A stretch of 13,794 nt of DNA from Lachnospiraceae bacterium UBA3845 (GTDB lineage: Bacteria > Bacillota > Clostridia > Lachnospirales > Lachnospiraceae), in NCBI GenBank assembly GCA_002392705.1, contig DGHP01000158.1, forward strand, positions 7,663-21,456, written 5' to 3'. Made by a program: the position numbers and the translations under genes. The notes below the pieces were generated by a model. It saw only the letters and a program-made list of their open reading frames with translations, did not search any database and was not told the DNA's origin. This document shows positions 5,015-12,102 of this stretch, piece after piece (within the stretch, counting starts at the first letter, position 1; each line of letters opens with the position of its first letter).

Positions 5015-7093
5015 ATGCAGAAGAAAAATGATGTCAGGCCGGGCAGGGAATGTTTTCTTCCTGTCTCCGGGGAGGATCTGAGAGAACGCGGGATCAGCCG
5101 GCTGGACTTTGTCTATGTGATCGGCGACGCCTATGTGGATCATCCTTCCTTCGGGCCTGCGATCATCTCAAGGCTCCTTGAGGCGCACGGCTATTCTGTC
5201 GGCATCATAGCCCAGCCTGACTGGAAGGATTCATCCAGCGTGACGATCCTCGGTGAGCCCCGGCTGGCTTTCCTGGTATCCGCAGGAAATATGGATTCCA
5301 TGGTAAATCATTACTCTGTTTCCCGCAGGCGCAGAAAGACGGACGCCTATACGCCGGGCGGTGAGATGGGGCGCAGGCCGGACCGTGCCGCCATGGTTTA
5401 CTGCAACCTGATCCGCTCTGTCTACCGCCGTACGCCGATCATCGCGGGCGGAATCGAGGCTTCCCTGCGCAGGCTGGCGCATTATGATTACTGGAGCGAT
5501 TCCCTGAGAAGGTCCCTGCTGATGGATTCCGGAGCGGACCTGATCTCCTACGGGATGGGTGAACATTCGATCGTAGAAATCGCGGACGCCCTCGCGGCCG
5601 GGATTGATGTGCGCGATATCACCTTTATCGCGGGAACCTGCTATAAGACGAAAGATCTGTCCGCTCTGAGCGACTATGAACTGCTGCCTTCCTATGAGGA
5701 GCTGACAGACGAGGCACCGTCGAAGATCCGGGTCCCGGACTGGACGGACGGGGGACTGAGAAAGAACGGATCCCACCTGCTCCCGGCGGGCAGGTACAAT
5801 TACGCGAAAAGTTTTTATACACAGTATCTGAATACGGATCCTTATACAGCCCGCATTCTGGCTGAACCATACGGAACCGTATATGTGGTCCAGAATCCGC
5901 CGGCAAAACCGCTTACGCAGCAGGAGATGGACGATGTCTACAGCCTGCCCTATGCCCGCGCATGGCATCCGGATTATGATGCCGCCGGAGGGATTCCCGC
6001 ACTGGAGGAGGTCCGTTTTTCCCTCATTTCCAACAGGGGCTGTTTTGGTGCCTGCAATTTCTGTGCCCTGACCTTTCATCAGGGGAGGATCATACAGACC
6101 CGGAGCGACGAATCCATCCTGAAAGAAGCGCAGCTGCTGACAGAGGATCCCGGATTCAAAGGATATATCCATGATGTGGGCGGGCCGACCGCGAATTTTC
6201 GTCAGCCCTCCTGCCGGAAGCAGCTCACGAAGGGCGTGTGCAGGGACAGGCAGTGCCTTTTCCCAAAGCCCTGTCCGAACCTGACGGTCGACCACAGAAG
6301 CTATACGGAACTTCTGAAAAAGCTCAGGGCCCTTCCGGGCGTGAAAAAAGTATTTGTCCGTTCCGGCGTGCGCTTTGACTATGTGGCGGCAGACCCGGAC
6401 GATGGATTTTTACGGGAACTTGTAAAATATCATATTTCCGGGCAGCTGAAGGTGGCACCGGAGCATGTGTCCGACCGGGTCCTTTATATGCTTGGGAAGC
6501 CGGCTCACAGTGTCTATCTGAAGTTCATGAAGCAGTATGAGCAGATGAACCGGGAATGCGGCATGGACCAGTATCTGGTGCCTTATCTCATGAGTTCCCA
6601 TCCGGGCTGCACCATGAAGGAAGCGATAGAGCTGGCGGAGTTTCTGAGGGACATCCACCATCAGCCGGAGCAGGTGCAGGATTTTTACCCCACGCCCTCC
6701 ACAATCTCGACCTGTATGTACTATACGGGGCTGGATCCGAGGACCATGGAAGCGGTCTATGTGCCGCGCAATCCGCATGAGAAAGCCATGCAGCGGGCCC
6801 TCATGCAGTTCCGGTCCCCCGCCGGCAGGCCGCTTGTCCTGGAGGCGCTGAAGATGGCAGGCCGCACGGACCTGATCGGATACGGTCCCGCATGCCTGAT
6901 CCGGCCAGACAACGGACATGGGGCTTCCCGCCCTGACAGAAGCGGGAAGGATGGGAAACGGACCGCTGACAGGCAGAAAAACAGATCGGGTGCTTCGCGT
7001 TCTGAGGAGAAGCGCACCCGGAATCAGAGGGAGAAAAAACAGCCGGGCGGGCAAAAAAAGAACAGCAGCTCCGGCCGGAGACACGGAGCCTGA
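5015..7093 (+). CDS. YgiQ family radical SAM protein
   Basis: This 692-residue protein belongs to the YgiQ (UPF0313) radical SAM family, whose reaction is not established. The N-terminal region, about 1-330, carries the family pattern, including GDAYVDHPSFGPAIISRLLE and IIAGGIEASLRR. The radical SAM cluster motif CxxxCxxC is at C343, C347 and C350 within NRGCFGACNFCA and should bind a 4Fe-4S cluster. A second cysteine group follows near 406-424 (CRKQ, GVCRDRQC, PKPCPN), typical of the family. The last 50 or so residues are a low-complexity basic tail rich in Lys, Arg, Ser and Gly, which may bind nucleic acid. AGGGGGA upstream of the ATG serves as ribosome binding site. The 71-base gap after the HAD gene has no terminator, so both may share a transcript. 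The next gene starts 17 bases after the stop. Confidence 0.93.
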   Translation: MQKKNDVRPGRECFLPVSGEDLRERGISRLDFVYVIGDAYVDHPSFGPAIISRLLEAHGYSVGIIAQPDWKDSSSVTILGEPRLAFLVSAGNMDSMVNHYSVSRRRRKTDAYTPGGEMGRRPDRAAMVYCNLIRSVYRRTPIIAGGIEASLRRLAHYDYWSDSLRRSLLMDSGADLISYGMGEHSIVEIADALAAGIDVRDITFIAGTCYKTKDLSALSDYELLPSYEELTDEAPSKIRVPDWTDGGLRKNGSHLLPAGRYNYAKSFYTQYLNTDPYTARILAEPYGTVYVVQNPPAKPLTQQEMDDVYSLPYARAWHPDYDAAGGIPALEEVRFSLISNRGCFGACNFCALTFHQGRIIQTRSDESILKEAQLLTEDPGFKGYIHDVGGPTANFRQPSCRKQLTKGVCRDRQCLFPKPCPNLTVDHRSYTELLKKLRALPGVKKVFVRSGVRFDYVAADPDDGFLRELVKYHISGQLKVAPEHVSDRVLYMLGKPAHSVYLKFMKQYEQMNRECGMDQYLVPYLMSSHPGCTMKEAIELAEFLRDIHHQPEQVQDFYPTPSTISTCMYYTGLDPRTMEAVYVPRNPHEKAMQRALMQFRSPAGRPLVLEALKMAGRTDLIGYGPACLIRPDNGHGASRPDRSGKDGKRTADRQKNRSGASRSEEKRTRNQREKKQPGGQKKNSSSGRRHGA

Positions 7094-7110
7094 GCGCAGA
7101 GAGGTTGCGA

Positions 7111-7728
7111 ATGGAGAAAAAGAAACACCCTGGAAAAGGGGAATACGGATATTACGCCTACGAGAAAAAGAAGCGCATCGGCATCGTATGCCTGCTGTTC
7201 GGTATCTGCCTGGGAATCTACATCACGGGTCTCATCATGACGCATACGAACAAGAACATGTTCTCTCTGGTTGCGATCCTGGGCGTGCTTCCGGCTGCAA
7301 AATGGGCGACCGAGATGATCATGATCCTGCTGCAGAAGAGCACAGATCCGGAGGTCTATGAGATTACGGAGAAGATCGCCGGCGATCTGACGCACGGCTA
7401 TGAGCTGTGCGTTACGGCCTATGAGGGCAGGATGCCCCTTGACGCTGTAGTGATCTGCGGCAATTTTGTCGTATGCTATTCCAGCGCCGAGAAGGGGAAA
7501 TTTGAGTTTATGGAGACCCATATGCGAAAAATTTTCCACGGCAACGGCCTCGGCAATCCTACTGTGAAGATTTTCCGCAGACTTGACCAGTATAAAGAGC
7601 GGATCAGCCAGCTGGCCGCTGACCCTGAAAAGTATCGCGAAGGGCTGAAATATACGCCGGATGAACAGCATGCGGGAGAAAGCCGCGAGGAAGCCCTTCT
7701 GAGGCTGATCTGCAACATCTCCCTCTGA
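7111..7728 (+). CDS. Hypothetical protein with two predicted membrane helices
   Basis: I do not recognise the family. The ATG at 7111 is chosen because a purine-rich GAGAGG lies about 7 bases upstream; a TTG at 7105 would add two residues. The product has 205 residues. The N-terminus is basic with several Tyr and Lys. Two hydrophobic helices follow at about 23-43 (IGIVCLLFGICLGIYITGLI) and 51-74, and the rest, from about 75, is a soluble domain. The positive charge before helix 1 predicts a hairpin with both ends in the cytoplasm. The soluble part has mixed alpha/beta character, including DAVVICGNFVVCYSS and KFEFMETHMRKIF. Its start lies 17 bases after ygiQ, which suggests co-transcription. 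A 59-60-bp repeat array follows. No catalytic motif is visible. Confidence 0.8.
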   Translation: MEKKKHPGKGEYGYYAYEKKKRIGIVCLLFGICLGIYITGLIMTHTNKNMFSLVAILGVLPAAKWATEMIMILLQKSTDPEVYEITEKIAGDLTHGYELCVTAYEGRMPLDAVVICGNFVVCYSSAEKGKFEFMETHMRKIFHGNGLGNPTVKIFRRLDQYKERISQLAADPEKYREGLKYTPDEQHAGESREEALLRLICNISL

Positions 7729-7744
7729 AAAGCCCGAAGCCCGG

Positions 7745-7923
7745 AAGCGGCGTCGCCTGTGTGTGAAGGCCGCGAGTGTTATGACCGGGCTGCCGTGGCC
7801 CGGCGTGCCGCAGTGCTGCTCGTAAAGGCTGCGAGTGCTATTATCGGGCTGCCGGGACATACCGTACCGCGGCGCCCGTGCGCAAAGGCCAGGAACTGGT
7901 TTAAGCCGGGCTTTCAAAGCTGC
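7745..7923. repeat. 59-60-bp tandem array, three diverged copies
   Basis: Three copies lie at about 7745-7803, 7804-7863 and 7864-7923, anchored by AAGGC at 7766, 7825 and 7885. Copies 1 and 2 are similar over AAGGCCGCGAGTG and CGGGCTGCCG; copy 3 keeps AAAGGCC and GCCGGGCTT. Unlike the rsmD, coaD and hisZ arrays, the units do not copy the preceding stop codon. The array fills most of the 224-base spacer before the RluA-type gene. A short GCTT/AAGC hairpin near 7910-7920 is followed by TTTTTT at 7925-7930 and may act as a weak terminator. Confidence 0.75.
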
Positions 7924-7952
7924 GTTTTTTAACAGAAAGGACATCTCATTCA

Positions 7953-9014
7953 ATGAGAGAACTGGAAGTTACTTCCCTGCAGGCGGGACAGCGTCTGGAC
8001 AGGCTGCTTGGCAAATATCTGAAAGAGGCTTCCGGACCCTTCCTTCACAAGATGCTGCGGAAGAAGAATATCACCCTGAACGGCCGCCGGGCGGACGGCA
8101 GTGAGAAGGTGGCAGAAGGGGATCTGATCCGGATTTTCTTCGCGGAAGAAACCCTGGAAAAGTTCACGGGAAGCGGTCCGAAAGGGGAGGCAGGCAAAAA
8201 AGACCTTCTCGAACGCTATCCTTCGACTGTTCTTGATATTCTGTATGAAGATGAAAATATTCTGCTGGTGAATAAACCTGCCGGCATGCTGACGCAGAAA
8301 GCCAGTGATGAGGATATTTCCCTGAATGAGTACGCCATCGGCTATCTGCTGCGCTCCGGCGCCCTGTCGGAGGAGGACCTGCTTTCTTTCCGGCCTTCGG
8401 TCTGCAACCGTCTTGACCGCAATACCAGCGGTATCGTGGCGGTGGGAAAGTCCGTCGCAGGCCTGCAGGAGCTTTCAAAGATGTTTCATGACAGGACGGT
8501 TCACAAGTATTACCGGACGATCGTTCTCGGACATATTGAAAAAAGCCGGACCATAGAGGGCTACCTGAAAAAGGACCAGGACGAAAACAGGGTCCTGATC
8601 CTGAAGGAACCGGCACCCGAAGCCCAGCTGATCCGTACCGGCTATACGCCCCTCGGATGGGCTTCAGACGGCAATCCGGGCCATGACCTGACGATGCTGG
8701 AGATTGAACTGATCACCGGGCGCAGCCATCAGATCAGGGCGCACCTGAGCTCGGCCGGGCATGCGGTGGCGGGGGATCCCAAATACGGGAGCCAGAAGCG
8801 GAATGATTATTTCAGGAGAGAGTACCAGGTGCGCAGACAGCTGCTGCATGCGGACCACATTACATTTCCCGCAGGAGACGGCTGCCTCGGACATCTGTCC
8901 GGCAGGACCTTCACAGCGCCTCTTCCGGATGATTTTCAGCGCGTGGTGAAGGGAGAAAAGATCCGGGAGAGGAAGGACCTCAGCCCGGGATACAGCGTCG
9001 GGGAGACTGAGTGA
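7953..9014 (+). CDS. RluA-family 23S-type pseudouridine synthase
   Basis: This 353-residue enzyme belongs to the RluA/RluC/RluD family, which makes pseudouridine in rRNA or tRNA. An S4-like domain is at about 10-62 (GQRLDRLLGKYL, then ITLNGRRADG and EGDLIRIFF). The synthase domain begins with YEDENILLVNKPAGMLTQ at 98-115. The catalytic motif is NRLDRNTSG at 152-160 with D155; the usual first His is Asn here. YYRTIVLG and GRSHQIRAHL at 256-265 follow, then the GDPKYGS segment at 274-280. The S4 domain fits the RluC/RluD type, but the uridine target cannot be assigned. GAAAGGA at 7935-7941 lies 11 bases before the ATG. recU starts 7 bases after the stop. Confidence 0.92.
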   Translation: MRELEVTSLQAGQRLDRLLGKYLKEASGPFLHKMLRKKNITLNGRRADGSEKVAEGDLIRIFFAEETLEKFTGSGPKGEAGKKDLLERYPSTVLDILYEDENILLVNKPAGMLTQKASDEDISLNEYAIGYLLRSGALSEEDLLSFRPSVCNRLDRNTSGIVAVGKSVAGLQELSKMFHDRTVHKYYRTIVLGHIEKSRTIEGYLKKDQDENRVLILKEPAPEAQLIRTGYTPLGWASDGNPGHDLTMLEIELITGRSHQIRAHLSSAGHAVAGDPKYGSQKRNDYFRREYQVRRQLLHADHITFPAGDGCLGHLSGRTFTAPLPDDFQRVVKGEKIRERKDLSPGYSVGETE

Positions 9015-9021
9015 GAATCGT

Positions 9022-9570
9022 ATGGCGACATGGAATTCAAGGGGCCTGAGAGGAAGTACCCTGGAGGATCTGATCAACCGCACAAATGAACAGTACCGGG
9101 AGAAAAAACTGGCCCTGATCCAGAAAATTCCGACCCCGATCACCCCCATCGATATTGATAAGGAGAGCAGGCATATCACGCTGGCTTACTTTGACCAGAA
9201 GAGTACGGTGGATTATATCGGAGCCGTACAGGGCGTTCCGGTATGCTTTGACGCGAAGGAAAGCAAGAGCGATACCTTCAGCCTGCAGAACGTTCATGAG
9301 CATCAGGTCGCATTTATGCGGGAATTTGAACGGCAGATGGGACTTGCTTTCCTGCTGATCTTTTATTCGCACAGGGATGAATTCTACTATATGCCCTTCA
9401 CGGATCTGGAAAGATTCTGGAGGCGGGCGCAGGAGGGGGGCCGCAAGTCGGTCCGATTCGAGGAGATCGATACGCAGCTCCGGATCTGGCCCAACCGCCA
9501 CGGAATTCTGCTTCCCTATCTGGACGCTGTCGCGATGGACCTGGAGCGGCACGACTGGGCGCAGGCCTGA
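9022..9570 (+). CDS. recU: Holliday junction resolvase RecU
   Basis: RecU is the Firmicute resolvase that cuts four-way DNA junctions in recombination and repair. The 182-residue length is close to the family norm. The N-terminal SRGLRGSTLEDLINRTNEQY at 6-25 is the family signature. The nuclease core follows with KIPTPI at 35-40, STVDYIG at 61-67 with D64, and CFDAKESKS at 75-83 with D77, K79 and E80, the restriction-endonuclease-like metal site. HEHQ and the hydrophobic LAFLLIFYSHRDEFY near 108-122 complete the core. No clear ribosome binding site precedes the ATG, which starts 7 bases after the pseudouridine synthase stop, so translational coupling is likely. In many Firmicutes recU lies beside a penicillin-binding protein gene; here it sits between a pseudouridine synthase and the his operon. 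Confidence 0.93.
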   Translation: MATWNSRGLRGSTLEDLINRTNEQYREKKLALIQKIPTPITPIDIDKESRHITLAYFDQKSTVDYIGAVQGVPVCFDAKESKSDTFSLQNVHEHQVAFMREFERQMGLAFLLIFYSHRDEFYYMPFTDLERFWRRAQEGGRKSVRFEEIDTQLRIWPNRHGILLPYLDAVAMDLERHDWAQA

Positions 9571-9578
9571 GCTCCTAC

Positions 9579-9607
9579 TTGACAGAGCCGCGGAATGTGC
9601 GTAAGAT
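9579..9607 (+). promoter_or_regulatory. Promoter of the his operon
   Basis: TTGACA at 9579-9584 is a perfect -35. After exactly 17 bases comes TAAGAT at 9602-9607, a 4-of-6 match to the -10 consensus. It starts 9 bases after the recU stop and 136 bases before hisZ ends its leader at 9719. Transcription should start near 9614, giving a leader of roughly 106 bases. Confidence 0.7.
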
Positions 9608-9629
9608 AACGAGATAGCTGATTTAATGA

Positions 9630-9643
9630 TTTAGCACGCTAAA
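9630..9643. promoter_or_regulatory. Palindrome in the his leader, candidate operator
   Basis: TTTAGC at 9630-9635 and GCTAAA at 9638-9643 form a perfect 6-bp inverted repeat with a 2-base centre. It lies about 16-30 bases downstream of the predicted transcription start, a common operator position. A TrpR-like repressor of the YerC/HisR kind is predicted to control his genes in some Firmicutes, but I cannot confirm that this is its motif. No T-box consensus is visible in the leader. Confidence 0.4.
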
Positions 9644-9698
9644 GCATACAGAAACATCTGAAGCATGCAAAAATATCTAAAGCATACAAAAGTATCTT
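9642..9698. repeat. 19-bp tandem array in the his leader, three copies
   Basis: Three adjacent 19-bp units start at 9642, 9661 and 9680. Their consensus is AAGCATACAAAAATATCT plus one variable base. The A+T-rich array lies between the candidate operator and the hisZ ribosome binding site (GGGGAA at 9705-9710). It belongs to the mRNA leader if the promoter at 9579 is right. Confidence 0.85.
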
Positions 9699-9719
9699 AG
9701 AAACGGGGAACATTCATAT

Positions 9720-10931
9720 ATGAATCAGAAGATTCTTCATACACCGGAAGGACTCCGCGACATCTATTCCGATGAGTGCGAAAGAAAACAGATCCTGGAG
9801 CAGAGGCTGCATCAGGTTCCTGCTTCCTACGGATACAGGGATATCGAGACGCCCTCCATCGAATTTTTTGATGTATTCGGGTCCGATATCGGGACTATTC
9901 CCTCCCGAGATCTTTTTAAGTTTTTTGACAGAGAAGGAAATACGCTGGTTCTGCGTCCGGACTTCACGCCGTCGATCGCAAGAGCCGCCAGCCGCTATTT
10001 TCAGAATGTGAATCATCCGATCCGCCTGTGCTATATAGGGAAAAGTTTTGTAAATTACTCCGGCCTGCAGGGAAGACTGAAGGAGAATACACAGATGGGA
10101 GCCGAGCTGATCGGCGCCTCCGGCGCAGACGCGGATGCCGAGGTCATCGCCATGGCGACGGAGACCATGCTGGCCGCGGGACTGGGGGAATTCCAGATCA
10201 GCGTCGGACACGTTGCTTTCTTTGAGAGCCTGGCGGAGGAAGCCGGATTTGATGAAGACACCGTTTTAAGACTCCGGAATCTGATCCATAACCGCAATAC
10301 CTTCGGCGTTGAAAAGCTGCTGAGCAGCCTGGAAGAAGAGAGGAAAAGCGCGTCACAGCCTCTGGATGAGCGGATCCGCAGGCTTCTGATCGCTCTTCCC
10401 ACTCTTACCGGAGGCGAAGAGTTGCTGGAAAAAGCATTCTCCATGTCGGAGGGACTGAAAGCTCAGGAAGCGGTGGTCCGCCTGAAGAAAGTTCTGGAGC
10501 TTCTGAAGCTTTACGGCCTTGAGCGCTATACTTCCTTCGATCTGGGGATGCTGTCCGTGTATATGTACTATACAGGGATTATTTTCCGCGGATATACGTA
10601 CGGGACCGGGGAAGCCGTGGTAAAAGGCGGACGCTATGACGCCCTGCTGAAGCATTTCGGCAAAGACCTGCCCTCCATCGGCTTTGTAGTCGTCATCGGA
10701 CAGCTGCTGAATGCTTTGCAGCGTCAGAAGATCGAGATCCTTCCTGCGCATGAGCGTTACCTGATCCTGTATAGAGAAGAAGCGGCGAAGGAAGCCGTGA
10801 GCAGGGCTGCCGCCTGGCGAAGACAGGGAAAATATACAGAACTGATGCTGCTTGCCTCTGAGAAGGACATTGAGAAGAGCGATGAGGAATACCGCCGCGA
10901 GGGCGGATATGCGGGCGTAATCCGTCTGTAA
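9720..10931 (+). CDS. hisZ: ATP phosphoribosyltransferase regulatory subunit HisZ
   Basis: HisZ is a histidyl-tRNA synthetase paralogue that has lost aminoacylation and forms a complex with short HisG, the first enzyme of histidine synthesis. The 403-residue product has the class II synthetase core: TPEGLRDI at 8-15, YGYRDIETPSIE at 37-48, LRPDFTPSIAR at 78-88 (motif 2 region) and ENTQMGAELIG at 122-132. Near 300-325 come GTGEAVVKGGRYD and LPSIGFV. The C-terminal part is short, without a full anticodon-binding domain. Its place directly before a short hisG supports HisZ rather than HisS. GGGGAA at 9705-9710 is the ribosome binding site. It is the first gene of the his operon. The last codons (YAGVIRL and stop) are repeated downstream in a 32-bp array. 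Confidence 0.95.
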   Translation: MNQKILHTPEGLRDIYSDECERKQILEQRLHQVPASYGYRDIETPSIEFFDVFGSDIGTIPSRDLFKFFDREGNTLVLRPDFTPSIARAASRYFQNVNHPIRLCYIGKSFVNYSGLQGRLKENTQMGAELIGASGADADAEVIAMATETMLAAGLGEFQISVGHVAFFESLAEEAGFDEDTVLRLRNLIHNRNTFGVEKLLSSLEEERKSASQPLDERIRRLLIALPTLTGGEELLEKAFSMSEGLKAQEAVVRLKKVLELLKLYGLERYTSFDLGMLSVYMYYTGIIFRGYTYGTGEAVVKGGRYDALLKHFGKDLPSIGFVVVIGQLLNALQRQKIEILPAHERYLILYREEAAKEAVSRAAAWRRQGKYTELMLLASEKDIEKSDEEYRREGGYAGVIRL

Positions 10932-11040
10932 GAAGGGCATACGCGGGCGTAATCCGCCTGTAAGAAGGGCATATGCGGGCGTAATCCGCCTGTAAGAAAG
11001 GCATACGCAGACGCAATCTGTCTGTAAGAAGGGCATACGC
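10911..11040. repeat. 32-bp tandem array copying the hisZ 3' end, four copies plus a partial
   Basis: Units are anchored at 10911, 10943, 10975 and 11007, each exactly 32 bp, and a fifth, partial unit ends at 11040. Unit 1 contains the hisZ end (GCGGGCGTAATCCGTCTGTAA). Units 2 and 3 encode the same AGVIRL-stop in shifted frames, differing from hisZ only by silent changes; unit 4 is diverged (ADAICL-stop). All four keep TAAGAA. Because 32 is not a multiple of 3, the copies are not in one frame. Right after the array, CTGCCGC at 11043-11049 pairs with GCGGCAG at 11067-11073. Confidence 0.95.
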
Positions 11041-11112
11041 CGCTGCCGCCAGCGTTCTTGAGCATCGCGGCAGGGAAAGACATATATTTACCCACGGCTG
11101 CGCATCCATCCG

Positions 11113-11206
11113 AAGCCATTGAGTCAAAGTGCGATCCATCGTTTCGGAAGGAGGTATCCGAGGCTGTTAGTCAGAGTGCAATATGCCGTTTCGGGAGAAG
11201 TAAGGG
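11113..11206. repeat. 47-bp two-copy repeat in front of hisG
   Basis: The sequences at 11113-11159 and 11160-11206 align with an offset of 47, seen best as AGTCAAAGTGC at 11122 against AGTCAGAGTGC at 11169 and as CGTTTCGG against CCGTTTCGGG. Copy 2 reaches the hisG ribosome binding site. Copy 1 contains AAGGAGGT at 11148-11155, a stronger Shine-Dalgarno match than the one used by hisG, but no start codon follows at a useful distance. Confidence 0.7.
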
Positions 11207-11217
11207 AAGAAAATCTT

Positions 11218-11862
11218 ATGAGATATCTCACCATAGCCCTGACAAAGGGCAGGCTAGCGAAGCAGACGATGCAGCTTCTGGAGAAGATCGGTATCTCCTG
11301 CGAGGAGATGACGGATCCGGATACCAGAAAGCTGATCTTTGTAAATGAAGAACTGAAGCTCAGATTTTTCCTGGCCAAGGGGCCGGATGTCCCGACCTAT
11401 GTGGAGTACGGGGCGGCGGATATCGGCGTGGTCGGGGAAGACACGATCATGGAGGAAGGACGGAAGATCTATGAAGTCCTTGATCTGGGCTTCGGGAAAT
11501 GCCGGATGTGCGTCGCCGGCCCCGAGGAGGCGGGAGCTCTCCTGAACGGTCAGGAGCAGATCCGGGTGGCGACAAAGTACCCGAAGATCGCGAGAGATTA
11601 TTTTACGGAGCGGAAAAACCAGACTGTGGAGATCATCAAGCTGAACGGTTCCATCGAGCTTGCACCGATTGTCGGCCTGGCCGAAGTGATCGTTGATATC
11701 GTGGAGACCGGATCCACTTTGAAGGAGAACGGCCTGAAGGTGCTGGAGGAGGTCTGCCCCCTTTCGGCCAGAGTGGTGGTGAATCCGGTCAGCATGCGGA
11801 TGGAAAATGCCCGCATTACAAAACTTCTGGATGACATGAACCGGGTACTTATGCAGATATAA
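11218..11862 (+). CDS. hisG: ATP phosphoribosyltransferase, short form, catalytic subunit
   Basis: HisG joins ATP and PRPP to phosphoribosyl-ATP, the committed step of histidine synthesis. The ATG at 11218 gives 214 residues and the canonical start MRYLTIALTKGRLAKQ, with AAGGGA at 11202-11207 as a moderate ribosome binding site. The frame extends to a TTG at 11119, but this would add 33 unconserved residues translated from the 47-bp repeat. The PRPP-binding signature ELAPIVGLAEVIVDIVETG is at 147-165, followed by TLKENGL. GAADIGVVGED at 65-75 is also conserved. The protein ends after this region and lacks the C-terminal regulatory domain of the long form, so it needs HisZ, encoded upstream. 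The 286-base gap from hisZ is filled with repeats. Confidence 0.96.
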   Translation: MRYLTIALTKGRLAKQTMQLLEKIGISCEEMTDPDTRKLIFVNEELKLRFFLAKGPDVPTYVEYGAADIGVVGEDTIMEEGRKIYEVLDLGFGKCRMCVAGPEEAGALLNGQEQIRVATKYPKIARDYFTERKNQTVEIIKLNGSIELAPIVGLAEVIVDIVETGSTLKENGLKVLEEVCPLSARVVVNPVSMRMENARITKLLDDMNRVLMQI

Positions 11863-11863
11863 G

Positions 11864-12050
11864 AGCACGGAGACGGTGCTGCAGTTTGTTTTGGACAATC
11901 CATATTCTGCCTGAAACTGGTTACTATTCATGGTCATTTTGAAATCAGGTTCTCGTTCGTCGTGCTTGCACGTAAGAAAAAGGTTCTGATTTCAAATAAG
12001 GCCTGCGAAGCAGTTTGATTTACAGATGCGGCTGCAAAACAGTCATCTGT
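11864..12050. other. Structured hisG-hisD spacer with several inverted repeats
   Basis: The 240-base spacer is A+T-richer than its neighbours and has no convincing reading frame. Inverted repeats in order are AGCAC/GTGCT (11864-11868, 11876-11880), followed by GCAGTTTGTTTT; CAGTTT/AAACTG (11882-11887, 11914-11919); the perfect 11-bp pair TTTGAAATCAG/CTGATTTCAAA (11938-11948, 11986-11996), enclosing CGTGC/GCACG (11961-11965, 11968-11972); CTGC/GCAG (12003-12006, 12010-12013); and ACAGATG/CATCTGT (12022-12028, 12044-12050). CAGTTT occurs again at 12011-12016 and could compete for AAACTG at 11914-11919. It could be a leader or attenuator RNA for hisD, an mRNA processing structure, or a palindromic intergenic element. 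No T-box consensus is seen. Confidence 0.55.
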
Positions 12051-12102
12051 GGATATTGAGTCAGGGAATTTAAACTTCGTTTTAGGAGGAGGAAAGGGAC
12101 AT

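Noticed and set aside
9608..9719. T-box or histidine leader peptide in the his leader
   Set aside because: No T-box antiterminator consensus, no run of His codons and no terminator-like stem with T tract are visible.
11119..11217. Upstream TTG start for hisG, adding 33 residues
   Set aside because: The extra residues come from the 47-bp repeat, no ribosome binding site precedes the TTG, and the family starts at the ATG at 11218.
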